NCBI GenBank assembly: GCA_964370715.1
Contig: CAYJKJ010000002.1
Coordinates: forward strand, 62,001-126,000
Direction of reading: 5' to 3'
Source: CAYJAY01 sp964370715
GTDB lineage: Bacteria > Bacillota > Clostridia > Oscillospirales > Ruminococcaceae
DNA length: 64,000 bases
How positions within the stretch are numbered: position 1 is the stretch's first letter; each line of letters opens with the position of its first letter. This document shows, one piece after another, positions 8,924-17,065 of the stretch. A program made the position numbers and the translations under genes. Under the pieces are notes generated by a model. It had not been told where the DNA came from, searched no databases, and was given only the letters and a program-made list of their open reading frames with translations.

Positions 8924-10411
8924 TTATCTTTGAGTTGCTAGCGTCATAATCGACTTTTGATCAGCTTCTGCTATGTCGAGTTCGCCTGTGATTTTGCCCT
9001 CACACATAACAACAACTCTGTCGCTCATCCTTAGAAGTTCCGGCATCTCGGAGGAAATCATTATTATAGATTTGCCTTCTTTAGCAAGCTTGTTCATAAG
9101 CTTATATATCTCGCTTTTCGCACCAACATCGATTCCCCTTGTCGGTTCGTCGAATATCAATATATCGCAGTTTTTTATAAGCCATTTAGCGATGATAACC
9201 TTTTGTTGGTTTCCGCCCGAAAGATTTTTAACCAGCTGTTTAATCGAAGGCGTTTTTGTCGAAAGCTTTTCAACATATTCTTCCGCCGCTGAGTTTATCT
9301 TTCCGTCGTCCACAAACCCTGTTTTTGTGAAATCTTCAAGGCTTGCTATTGCGCTGTTGGTTGCCACCGAAAGTCCTAGCGCAACGCCATAACGTTTTCT
9401 GTCTTCGCTTAGATAACCTATTCCAAGGTTAACCGCATCTTTCGGGGTTTTGATGTTAACCTCTTTGCCGTTTATCTTGATTTTTCCCGAAATCTTGGGA
9501 TCTGCACCAAACACAGCTCGCATAGTTTCGGTTCTTCCGGCTCCGATAAGCCCTGAAAATCCAAGAATTTCACCCTTTTTAAGTTTAAAATTAATGTTTG
9601 TTACATCAATCGTTTCAAGGTTTTCAACCTCTAAAACGTATGGAGCATCCTCAGCAACATTACTTTTTGTTTTGGGTTCTTCATATATAACACGACCTAC
9701 CATCATATGAACTATATCGTCGATCGTTGTTTCTTTGGTTACTACCGTGTCGACATACTGACCGTCTCGCATGACGGTTATTCTGTCGGTTATTCTTAAA
9801 AGCTCATCCATCCTATGCGAGATATAAACAATGCCATGTCCGCTATCTCTTAGATCCTCGATGAATTTAAAAAGATCGTCAATTTCTTTTTCGGTCAACG
9901 GCGCAGAAGGTTCGTCCATTATAATGAGTTTTGCATCATATGACAAAACTTTTATAATCTCGATCATCTGTTGTTTTGCAACCGTTAACGTTCCAACAAT
10001 CGTTTCGGGTTTCAAATCAACTTTAAATCTTTCCAAAAGCTCCGCAGTTTTTTCGTTCATCTCTTTATCTTTTAAGAAAAGTTTTCCCTGTAGCTCTCTT
10101 CCTATAAAGATGTTTTGAGCAACTGTTAGATGTTGCATCAAGTTAAGTTCTTGATGAACTATACCAATGCCCAATTTTTGGCTATCTTTAGGGCCGCTTA
10201 CTTCAACTTTTTTGCCTTCTACGTAAATTTCGCCTTCGTCCTTTGAATATATACCGGTTAAAACTTTCATGAGCGTCGATTTGCCCGCTCCGTTTTCGCC
10301 GACAAGCGCATGGACTTCCCCAGCCTTGACTTCAAACTTTACATCGTCAAGAGCATGAACTCCCGGAAAATATTTTTGGATACCTTCCATCTTAATTAGA
10401 ACTTTATCCAC
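8924..10411 (-). CDS. Sugar ABC transporter ATP-binding protein (RbsA-like, two NBDs)
   Basis: RbsA-type ATPases are tandem nucleotide-binding proteins that energise pentose/hexose import. The first half has a complete Walker A (GENGAGKST), Walker B (LIIMDEPSA) and a degenerate signature (LTVAKQQMIE). The second has the degenerate P-loop SGLIGAGRTE usual for this family, a good signature LSGGNQQKV and DEPTRGIDVG. The start is taken as GTG at 10411 because GGTGGAG lies five bases upstream; an upstream ATG at 10432 has no clear ribosome binding site. It is the first gene after the regulated promoter. Confidence 0.93.
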   Translation of the reverse strand: MDKVLIKMEGIQKYFPGVHALDDVKFEVKAGEVHALVGENGAGKSTLMKVLTGIYSKDEGEIYVEGKKVEVSGPKDSQKLGIGIVHQELNLMQHLTVAQNIFIGRELQGKLFLKDKEMNEKTAELLERFKVDLKPETIVGTLTVAKQQMIEIIKVLSYDAKLIIMDEPSAPLTEKEIDDLFKFIEDLRDSGHGIVYISHRMDELLRITDRITVMRDGQYVDTVVTKETTIDDIVHMMVGRVIYEEPKTKSNVAEDAPYVLEVENLETIDVTNINFKLKKGEILGFSGLIGAGRTETMRAVFGADPKISGKIKINGKEVNIKTPKDAVNLGIGYLSEDRKRYGVALGLSVATNSAIASLEDFTKTGFVDDGKINSAAEEYVEKLSTKTPSIKQLVKNLSGGNQQKVIIAKWLIKNCDILIFDEPTRGIDVGAKSEIYKLMNKLAKEGKSIIMISSEMPELLRMSDRVVVMCEGKITGELDIAEADQKSIMTLATQR

Positions 10412-10489
10412 TTTTTCTCCACCTATTTTCAATTTATTTATCGTCTTGAAAAAAATTTGCTTTTGCTATAGGTTAATCGTTTCATTTAC

Positions 10490-10518
10490 ATGATACACAA
10501 TTCACATCACCTCGTCAA
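10490..10518 (-). promoter_or_regulatory. Promoter of the sugar ABC transporter operon
   Basis: Read on the minus strand, TTGACG (10518-10513) and TATCAT (10495-10490) are separated by exactly 17 bp. The predicted start of transcription lies next to a degenerate operator-like sequence, TGAAACGATTAA, around 10472-10484. Confidence 0.6.
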
Positions 10519-10544
10519 TAATTATGACAAAATTGTAATCGAAA

Positions 10545-10558
10545 ACGAAACGTTTCGT
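10545..10558. promoter_or_regulatory. LacI-family operator, copy 1
   Basis: ACGAAACGTTTCGT is a perfect 14-bp palindrome with the central CG typical of LacI/GalR-family operators. It lies 27 bp upstream of the -35 of the ABC operon and is the likely target of the divergently encoded LacI-type protein. Confidence 0.7.
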
Positions 10559-10760
10559 ATACTTCACCAAAAACCACAGCTTGTTATTGTGCAACAATTC
10601 ACTAGATTTATCAATAATTTTGATATTTTTACCATTTATTTTATGTGTTAGTAATAATTATCATGTAAAAACTATTGAATTTGTATATATTATTACTTCA
10701 AAAATGTTCAACCGGGTTGACAGCAAGCTTTTTTGCAACTATAATCTAGTTGTAAAAAAG

Positions 10761-10772
10761 CGAAACGTTTCG
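10761..10772. promoter_or_regulatory. LacI-family operator, copy 2
   Basis: CGAAACGTTTCG repeats the core of the operator at 10545, about 216 bp away and nearer the regulator gene. Two identical sites in one divergent region allow looping or joint autoregulation. The rest of this 520-bp gap shows no coding sequence. Confidence 0.68.
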
Positions 10773-10932
10773 GTTTTTAAGGTAGTGAAAAATTGAATTC
10801 GTTCAAGCGTCAAATAGTGATTGAATTTTCATGCATAATCCGACATGAAACTTGGTGTTTTTTACAACGCTAAAAGTTAATCGTTCAACAACAGTCATTA
10901 TACAAATATTAAAATGGAATGGGGGAAAGTTA

Positions 10933-11949
10933 TTGAGCTTAACAATGAAGGACATCGCAAACAAAACCGGGCTAGGGCTTGCAACCGTTTCAAAATATTT
11001 CAACGGCGGAACTCTTAAGGAAAACAACCGACTGGCTATAGAAAAGATCGTCGAACAGGATGGTTACACCATCAACCAACTTGCAAGAAGCTTAAAAACT
11101 AAACGCACTCGAACTATCGGCATCGTCATCCCTAAATTCAGCTGTGTCTTTTCGGTTGCGGTTATAACCGTTATTCAAGAACATTTCAGAAACAACAGCT
11201 ATGGCGTTATCGTTTCGGAGGGTGGTGACAACGCAAAACAAGAGAAAACGGCGGTAGAGTTTCTTATCAGCAAGATGGTAGACGGTATTATCTGTATGTC
11301 GATAGATCCAACCGGAAAAAGCCTTTTGCCGGCTATCCAAAGAAAGATACCCGTTGTGTTGTTCGACCGATATATCGAGCCGTTAAAAAAAGTTGTCGAC
11401 ACCGTTTTAATCGATAACAAAGCGGCGGCGGAAGAGGCGGTTTCTCTTCTTTTGCAAAACGGCCATAAAAATATAGGCGTTTTAATAGGCCCCGACGACA
11501 CCTACACCGCCTTAGAGCGCAAACAGGCGGTTATCGACACATTAAAAATCAACAACATCGAGGTTAATCCCGACTATTTTGTTTATGGCGACTATGACAT
11601 AGCGAGCGGCTACAGATCTACCAAACAACTGTTAGCCGACCATCCCGAGTTGACCGCTATCTTCGCCCTCAACTACGACATGACGCTTGGAATGATTATG
11701 GCGCTCAACGAACTAGACATAAGTTTTCCAAACGACATATCGATAATCGGGTTCGACAACTTCCAATTTTCCGATGTTATAAAACCTAGAATAACCGTTA
11801 TGTCTCAGCCAATCGAAAAGATAGGCAAAAAAACGGTTGAACTTATGCTTGAGCGGTTGCAAAACAGCGAAGAGGGGGATCAAACAAAAACGACCGTCAC
11901 CCTCTACCCTTCGGTTTGCCACGGCAAAAGCATAGCAAATATTCTGTAA
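10933..11949 (+). CDS. LacI-family transcriptional regulator
   Basis: An N-terminal LacI helix-turn-helix (LTMKDIANKTGLGLATVSKY) with its hinge helix region is followed by a sugar-binding fold of about 270 residues resembling periplasmic binding proteins (IGIVIP, DGIICMS, IIGFDNFQFSD). The frame is open further upstream, but TTG at 10933, with GGGGGA seven bases before it, places the HTH at the usual distance from the N-terminus; ATG at 10945 is an alternative. It lies directly upstream of fucU and divergent from the transporter, with matching palindromes between, so it probably controls both units in response to the transported sugar. Confidence 0.9.
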   Translation: MSLTMKDIANKTGLGLATVSKYFNGGTLKENNRLAIEKIVEQDGYTINQLARSLKTKRTRTIGIVIPKFSCVFSVAVITVIQEHFRNNSYGVIVSEGGDNAKQEKTAVEFLISKMVDGIICMSIDPTGKSLLPAIQRKIPVVLFDRYIEPLKKVVDTVLIDNKAAAEEAVSLLLQNGHKNIGVLIGPDDTYTALERKQAVIDTLKINNIEVNPDYFVYGDYDIASGYRSTKQLLADHPELTAIFALNYDMTLGMIMALNELDISFPNDISIIGFDNFQFSDVIKPRITVMSQPIEKIGKKTVELMLERLQNSEEGDQTKTTVTLYPSVCHGKSIANIL

Positions 11950-11990
11950 CTTTAAAAAAATTATTATTTATTGTTTAAAAAGGAGTCAAT

Positions 11991-12434
11991 ATGTTAAAAG
12001 GTATACCAAGCATTATATCCCCTGAGCTTCTTAAGGTTCTCCAAGAGATGGGACACGGAAGCGAAATCTGCATAGGCGACGGCAACTTCCCCGGCGCACA
12101 GTTTGCAAAACAAAAAGGCGCAATCATCGTCCGTGCCGATGGCCACAGCGGAACAGATATTATGAAAGCGATACTAACGCTTATGCCGCTCGACACATAT
12201 GTTGATAGCCCCGTTAAACTCATGGAAAAGGTTCCCGGCGACACGGTTGAATGCCCGATTTGGGATGAATATGCCAACATCATTTCGGAATTCGACGATA
12301 GAGGAAAAAGCGCTATCCAACACATCGAGCGTTTTAAATTCTATGATCATGCCGCCGATTGTTATTGCATAGTTCAAACGGGCGAAAAAGCTCTTTATGC
12401 AAACTATATCCTTAAAAAAGGCGTTATCAAATAA
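11991..12434 (+). CDS. fucU: L-fucose mutarotase (FucU of the RbsD/FucU family)
   Basis: FucU interconverts the alpha and beta anomers of L-fucose. The 147-aa protein has the family opening ISPELLKVLQEMGHGSEI, the conserved RADGHSG region, and the C-terminal FKFYDHAADCYCIVQTGE section. Length and C-terminal residues resemble E. coli FucU more than RbsD. A clear AAAGGAG precedes the ATG. Its pairing with the LacI-type regulator and sugar importer suggests that the pathway handles fucose or a related sugar, although no kinase, isomerase or aldolase is present in the window. Confidence 0.9.
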   Translation: MLKGIPSIISPELLKVLQEMGHGSEICIGDGNFPGAQFAKQKGAIIVRADGHSGTDIMKAILTLMPLDTYVDSPVKLMEKVPGDTVECPIWDEYANIISEFDDRGKSAIQHIERFKFYDHAADCYCIVQTGEKALYANYILKKGVIK

Positions 12435-12452
12435 CAAAATATAGTATTTTTC

Positions 12453-12490
12453 AAAAAACCCATGGCGATAACAACTGCCACGGGTTTTTT
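12453..12490 (+). terminator. Terminator after fucU
   Basis: AAACCCATGGC pairs with GCCACGGGTTT with one mismatch, followed by T6. Confidence 0.8.
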
Positions 12491-12509
12491 GTCGTCTGTT
12501 TTTTTGCGC

Positions 12510-12538
12510 AAAAAAGCGACAAGAATATTCCTGTCGCT
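12510..12538 (-). terminator. Terminator after the orphan pilin genes
   Basis: On the minus strand an AGCGACA...TGTCGCT hairpin (12515-12538) is followed by a run of six T. It lies 26 bp beyond the pilin stop. Confidence 0.8.
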
Positions 12539-12564
12539 GTCTTTATTTTATTAACTTGGAATAA

Positions 12565-13173
12565 CTATGACCATCTGCCGATGTTGACCCCTATTTCATC
12601 GATCCATGCATTTGCCGTTCCGTCTACAGGGTGATACGCAACCGCTATATCTCCTGTTTCCATATCGAGATGAAACACGAAACTGTTTGCATCGGCGGCG
12701 GCTGATTGAGCTTTATCCATTACAGCATACCAATCGTGTGTACCGCCATTTCTTTGAGCGGTGTATCCCATTATTCCGATAATTCCTTTTTGAAGCTCTT
12801 CAACGCTTGCCATCTTTGAGGTGTATGCGCCACTGGTCGGAACAAACTTTGAAGTTCTGCTGCTTCCGCTCGCTTCTCTAACCAATATCCAATCTGTAAA
12901 AGTTGGGTCGGTATGTCCCGTCGCCCAGATAACCTCGATTATAGCGTTTGAAGGCACTCCGCTTTTTGGGTCTGCGGCGGCTACCGTTGCGGCTTTAACA
13001 AGGTTTGTTGCAATTTGAAGATCATTTGACTCACGGGCTCTCTCGACATATCTTAGATATTGCGGAGCGAGAACCGCCGCAAGAACCGCTATAATAGCAA
13101 CAACTATAATTAGTTCCACCAACGTGAAACCTTTGTTGTTTGTTTTAGTGTGTTTTTTCATTGCCTCAAACAT
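12565..13173 (-). CDS. Type IV pilin, orphan copy A
   Basis: A class III signal (NNKGFTLVEL) is cleaved by prepilin peptidase after Gly, leaving N-methylatable Phe and the conserved Glu at +5. The hydrophobic helix continues to APQYLRYVERARESNDLQIAT, which is almost identical in three other pilins in this window. The C-terminal 140 residues are unlike the others and predict a globular head domain. An ATG four codons downstream of the ORF start is also possible. The gene lies about 48 kb from the pilus assembly operon, immediately downstream of a second orphan pilin. Confidence 0.9.
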   Translation of the reverse strand: MFEAMKKHTKTNNKGFTLVELIIVVAIIAVLAAVLAPQYLRYVERARESNDLQIATNLVKAATVAAADPKSGVPSNAIIEVIWATGHTDPTFTDWILVREASGSSRTSKFVPTSGAYTSKMASVEELQKGIIGIMGYTAQRNGGTHDWYAVMDKAQSAAADANSFVFHLDMETGDIAVAYHPVDGTANAWIDEIGVNIGRWS

Positions 13174-13272
13174 CCCCCAACCCTTATAGTCTTAATTATT
13201 TACTGTTTTGACTATTATATCACCGATTGGACAGTTTATCAACACAAAGATTAAAATTGGTCTACTCTATTT

Positions 13273-13821
13273 TTAATAATTCGCAAGTCCGGCATTAACG
13301 CCGATTTCATCTACCCAATATCTATACAAAATGTGTATCTCAGGGGTTCCGGTAGAGGTGTTAATTCTGAACAACAAATCGTTCCCTTGCGACAAAGAAG
13401 ACTGACCGTCTCCGATAAGACCGTTAGCATCTGCTCCCATAATGTTCAACAATTGCTCTTTAACCACCGCAAGCTCAGCAGTAGTCAACGGAGACGCCGA
13501 GCTGGTTCCGCCTCTGATTTCGGCGGTTATCCCGCCCTTTCCGCCCGACGGGTTAGGCCCTACGTTGCTAGTCGAGGTGTCCCACCTAACTACAAAGTAT
13601 GAACCGGCGGGGATATTGTTTATAGGATCAGACGCGACAACTGTTGCCGCCTTTATTAAATTAGTCGCTATTTGAAGATCGTTTGACTCACGGGCTCTCT
13701 CGACATATCTTAGATATTGCGGAGCTAAAACCGCCGCTAGAACCGCTATAATAGCAACAACTATTATCAGTTCCACCAACGTGAAACCTTTGTTGTTTTT
13801 TTGAGTTTTTTTATTTTTCAT
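13273..13821 (-). CDS. Type IV pilin, orphan copy B
   Basis: A 182-aa prepilin with a short basic leader (MKNKKTQKNNKG) followed by FTLVELIIVVAII. Its first 60 residues match orphan copy A nearly residue for residue, and the DNA is also nearly identical there, while the remainder diverges completely and is rich in Gly and Ser. It lies 99 bp upstream of copy A on the same strand, probably in one transcript. It needs the assembly machinery encoded at 57-64 kb. Whether it is a major or minor subunit cannot be told from sequence. Confidence 0.9.
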   Translation of the reverse strand: MKNKKTQKNNKGFTLVELIIVVAIIAVLAAVLAPQYLRYVERARESNDLQIATNLIKAATVVASDPINNIPAGSYFVVRWDTSTSNVGPNPSGGKGGITAEIRGGTSSASPLTTAELAVVKEQLLNIMGADANGLIGDGQSSLSQGNDLLFRINTSTGTPEIHILYRYWVDEIGVNAGLANY

Positions 13822-14003
13822 CTATCTACTAAACCTCTGTATTTAATATTATTTAAAACAACCTATGTTTTATTTTATTATATCATTCCAATATTCAATT
13901 ATCAATATATCTTTCAAAATTATATCAATCACTATAAATCATCTAAAATTATGTCATCTAACTGTTTTAATTCAATAATTTTATTGTAAGTAGTTGAAAT
14001 CGA

Positions 14004-14032
14004 TTGACATTTATTTGTCTAAATGGTATTAT
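14004..14032 (+). promoter_or_regulatory. Strong sigma-A-type promoter of the lipoprotein gene
   Basis: TTGACA (14004-14009) is followed after 17 bp by TATTAT (14027-14032), close to consensus. It lies 68 bp upstream of the lipoprotein start. Confidence 0.7.
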
Positions 14033-14100
14033 TTACAGGTTACATTTTTAACAGTAACATAAAAACTAATAAATAAAGAAGAGAAAAGAGGAAAATTCAA

Positions 14101-14637
14101 ATGAGGAAAATTTTAACGTTTTTGTTAGCAATCGTTGTTGTTGCAAGCTTGGTTGGTTGTGCAAGTGCTGATGCGTTTCTAGGAACTTGGACACTCACAG
14201 TTTCTGAACCTGTTCCGGGTATGGAAGGCTTTGAAGCTGAATTAACGATGGATCTTTCGATATCGGAAGATGAAACTTTTAATCTAAGCATTGCAATCGA
14301 AAACATGGATGAATTTGGCGCATATCTAACCGATATGCTTGATCAAGAAAAGCAACTTCTTTTAGAACAACTTTCGATAACTGAAGAAGATCTAGATGCA
14401 ACTTTCCAGCAAACCGAAGGTATGACTTATGAAGAATACGTTGCAACAATTATCGAAGATTCCTATGTGCTTCTTGAAACCGAACTTGCCGGCGAAACTA
14501 TAACAGGAACATGGACTTTGGAAGGCGATAGTTTGGTTGCTATTTCGGATAGCGGCGCAGAGACATTCGGTGACACCTTCACCGTTGATGGCGATATGCT
14601 TATCGATTCCGAAAGCAACGAATGGGCAAAAGCATAA
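14101..14637 (+). CDS. Putative lipoprotein of unknown function
   Basis: I do not recognise the family. The 178-aa protein has a typical lipoprotein signal peptide with lipobox LVGC, so it should be anchored to the outer face of the membrane. The mature part is acidic and shows two similar short blocks, FLGTWTLTV near the start and ITGTWTLEGDSLV near the end, separated by a probable helical segment rich in Glu and Gln. The GTWTL repeats resemble the strands of lipocalin-like beta barrels, but that is inference. It is a single gene with its own promoter and terminator. Confidence 0.8.
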   Translation: MRKILTFLLAIVVVASLVGCASADAFLGTWTLTVSEPVPGMEGFEAELTMDLSISEDETFNLSIAIENMDEFGAYLTDMLDQEKQLLLEQLSITEEDLDATFQQTEGMTYEEYVATIIEDSYVLLETELAGETITGTWTLEGDSLVAISDSGAETFGDTFTVDGDMLIDSESNEWAKA

Positions 14638-14655
14638 TCTAGACCGTTAATTTTA

Positions 14656-14705
14656 AAAACAGCAGGTTGCTTTAGTTAAACAAAACTAGGGCAACCTGTT
14701 TTTTT
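14656..14705. terminator. Terminator after the lipoprotein gene
   Basis: AAAACAG-AGGTTGC pairs with GCAACCT-GTTTT, followed by T-rich sequence. It may also serve the converging prmA gene. Confidence 0.75.
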
Positions 14706-14710
14706 ATCCG

Positions 14711-15655
14711 TTACATCGGTTTTTTCGCAACGAGAGCAACCCAACCTTTAAGCAATTTTTGTTGTTCGATAACAAATCCGCTTTTTTGTATAGCGTGTTT
14801 AACTTCGTCGCTTCTTGTGTCGATAATTCCGCTTGTTATAAGATAACCGCCGTTTTTAAGCTTATCAAAATACATATCGCTTTGCATCTTTATAACATCC
14901 GAAACAATGTTTGCAACCACTATGTCATATTGTTCCCCCAGCGTTTGTTCAAGCTCGTTGTCGGTCGAGGCGTTGCCACAATACACCGTCATGTCCTGCG
15001 CTGAAAAACCATTTATTTCTCGATTTTTTTCCGAAACTTTAACAGCGTTTGGGTCGATATCAACCGCTACTACGTTTTTTGCTCCGACAAGAAGCGCAGC
15101 CACCGAAAGAATACCGCTGCCGCATCCCATGTCTAGCACCCTGTCGCCCTCTTTAACAACCTCTTCAAGCTGTTCCAAACAAAGCATCGTCGTTTCGTGT
15201 TCCCCTGTTCCAAACGCCATTTCGGGGTCGATGGTCAAAACGATGTCGTTTTGCTTCTTTTGATAGTGTTCCCACGACGGGCAGATAATTATATCTTTAC
15301 CAACTCGTTTTGGTTTAAAATATTTTTTCCAGCAGTCTTGCCAATCCTTTTCAAAAACCGCCTTGTCGGAAATTTTGTATAAAATCCCCTGTTCCGAAAA
15401 CCTCTCTGCAACATATCCTTCTATCTCTTCGAGCGAAATCTCTTCGCCAAGATAGCAATGAATAGTGGCTTTTGTTTTGTCTTTATCGAGAAGTTTTTGG
15501 TCGATATAATCATAATAACCAACCGTCGGCAGTTGTTGTTCCATGTCGGAATAATCCTCTATATAAAGCCCACCCGATGCTATCATCGTCATAATATTAG
15601 ATGCAGTTTCAACATCTTTTGAATTTATTTCTATCGAAAGTTCTCTCCAGTCCAT
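14711..15655 (-). CDS. prmA: Ribosomal protein L11 methyltransferase
   Basis: PrmA trimethylates ribosomal protein L11 with SAM as donor. The 314-aa protein has a normal N-terminal substrate-recognition domain (about 1-115), the PrmA marker FGTGEHETT, SAM motif I VLDMGCGSGILS with the acidic partner VAVDIDP, and the catalytic-loop region VVANIVSDV in place of the usual NI(L)A. It is followed upstream on the same strand by hemW with a 57-bp gap, so the two may share a transcript. Confidence 0.93.
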   Translation of the reverse strand: MDWRELSIEINSKDVETASNIMTMIASGGLYIEDYSDMEQQLPTVGYYDYIDQKLLDKDKTKATIHCYLGEEISLEEIEGYVAERFSEQGILYKISDKAVFEKDWQDCWKKYFKPKRVGKDIIICPSWEHYQKKQNDIVLTIDPEMAFGTGEHETTMLCLEQLEEVVKEGDRVLDMGCGSGILSVAALLVGAKNVVAVDIDPNAVKVSEKNREINGFSAQDMTVYCGNASTDNELEQTLGEQYDIVVANIVSDVIKMQSDMYFDKLKNGGYLITSGIIDTRSDEVKHAIQKSGFVIEQQKLLKGWVALVAKKPM

Positions 15656-15712
15656 TTTGTTTCTCCTATTTTTATTTATAATCGTTTCATCATTATACTA
15701 TATTTAATTCTT

Positions 15713-16822
15713 TTATATAAGTTTTTCTATAACAGAATTTGAAAGCAAAAAACCTTTCGGTGTAAGGTTTAATTTCTCGCCGTCAAACTCCGCAATTTCT
15801 AAATCTTTGCAGCTTTTGATAAAATCAAGCTGGCTTTCGCTAAAGCTTTTGTTATAACGTTGTTTAAGGTTTTCTATACTTAGCCCTTTTGTTGTTCTGA
15901 GCGAAAGCATGATATAGTCGCTTTGGTCAACCTCTCCCTCAAACAGCAAAATCTCGTCATCAGAGGGTTTAACGGTGTCAAAATATTCGCAAAATTCATC
16001 AACTGAAAGTTGGTTTAAAAATCTTTTATCCAAAATACAGGAAGCCGCAAAACAACCCGCTCCGAAATACGGTTTCAAATCCCAATATTTAAGGTTGTGT
16101 CGGCTTTCAAACCCGGGTTTGCAAAAATTCGAAATCTCATAGTGAGCAAAACCATTGGATTTTATTAGTTCAACCGCCCTTAAATAAAGTTCGCTTTGCA
16201 TATTATCGTTTGGAATATCAAGGTTTGGGGTATCGTAATATCTGGTGTTTTCCATAACTTTAAGAATGTATGCGGATATATGGGTAACTCTACTCTTCAT
16301 CAAATCGCTAATGCTTTTTTCGAGCGTTTCAAACGTTTGGCCGATTGTTCCAAGCATTAAATCAGCCGATACGTTTTGGATGCCTGCCGCCACAAGTTGA
16401 TCGATAGTTTTAAGCGCTTGCTCCCCTGTATGTCTGCGAGAAAGAGAAGCCAACACCTTGTCGTTGGTCGATTGAACCCCAATCGAAACTCTGTTCACCC
16501 CAAGCCGTTTCAAGGTTTCTATCTTTTTTTCGGTCAAGCTGTTTGGGTTTGCCTCGAGCGTTATTTCGGCGCATTTGTCAACATCGTGGTTTTGATGAAT
16601 TGCTCGAAATATTGTTTCAAACGCAGTTTCAGACAAAAGCGACGGCGTTCCTCCGCCAAAATATATCGTGTCAAACTGCGAACTGTCGAGACCTTTTATC
16701 TGGTTTGCCAAAGCTCTTGCATACTGTTCGACACGGGTTTTTGAAAAAGCTATCGAATAAAAATCGCAGTAGTCGCATTTTTTAAGGCAAAACGGTATAT
16801 GTATATAAAGTCCTTTTTTCAT
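15713..16822 (-). CDS. hemW: Radical SAM heme chaperone HemW
   Basis: HemW-type proteins bind heme and a radical-SAM 4Fe-4S cluster and are thought to insert heme into target enzymes; they were long misannotated as oxygen-independent coproporphyrinogen oxidase. The cluster motif CLKKCDYC gives C12, C16 and C19 near the N-terminus. GGGTPS and EANPNSLT are standard radical-SAM motifs, and SRRHTGEQ and HYEISNFCKPG are HemW-type markers. The length of 369 aa is typical. It lies upstream of prmA on the minus strand. Confidence 0.9.
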   Translation of the reverse strand: MKKGLYIHIPFCLKKCDYCDFYSIAFSKTRVEQYARALANQIKGLDSSQFDTIYFGGGTPSLLSETAFETIFRAIHQNHDVDKCAEITLEANPNSLTEKKIETLKRLGVNRVSIGVQSTNDKVLASLSRRHTGEQALKTIDQLVAAGIQNVSADLMLGTIGQTFETLEKSISDLMKSRVTHISAYILKVMENTRYYDTPNLDIPNDNMQSELYLRAVELIKSNGFAHYEISNFCKPGFESRHNLKYWDLKPYFGAGCFAASCILDKRFLNQLSVDEFCEYFDTVKPSDDEILLFEGEVDQSDYIMLSLRTTKGLSIENLKQRYNKSFSESQLDFIKSCKDLEIAEFDGEKLNLTPKGFLLSNSVIEKLI

Positions 16823-16913
16823 AGTTGTTTTGTTCGTTTAACTAAGCTATTCCTTTCTGTTTATAATATACCGTATCATGAGTGGGCTTCCTTTCGATTG
16901 CCGGTCAAAAATG

Positions 16914-16960
16914 CTCCCTCCGACAGGCTTCGCCTGCCACCTCCCTCTATGAGGGAGGCT
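16914..16960. repeat. Dispersed intergenic double-hairpin repeat, copy 2
   Basis: This is the inverted copy of the element at 6420-6469; the unit differs mainly in the loops of both hairpins. The bases after it, TTTTTGACACACTGAAA, resemble the right edge of the larger element at 34.5 kb, which suggests that repeats of several kinds collect at such sites. Confidence 0.8.
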
Positions 16961-17065
16961 TTTTGACACACTGAAAAAGTTTTTGCAAAACTTTTGTTGC
17001 AATATTTTGTTAATTTATTATAATTAATCTAAACCTCTAGCTGTAGAAAGGAAAAATAATAAACT

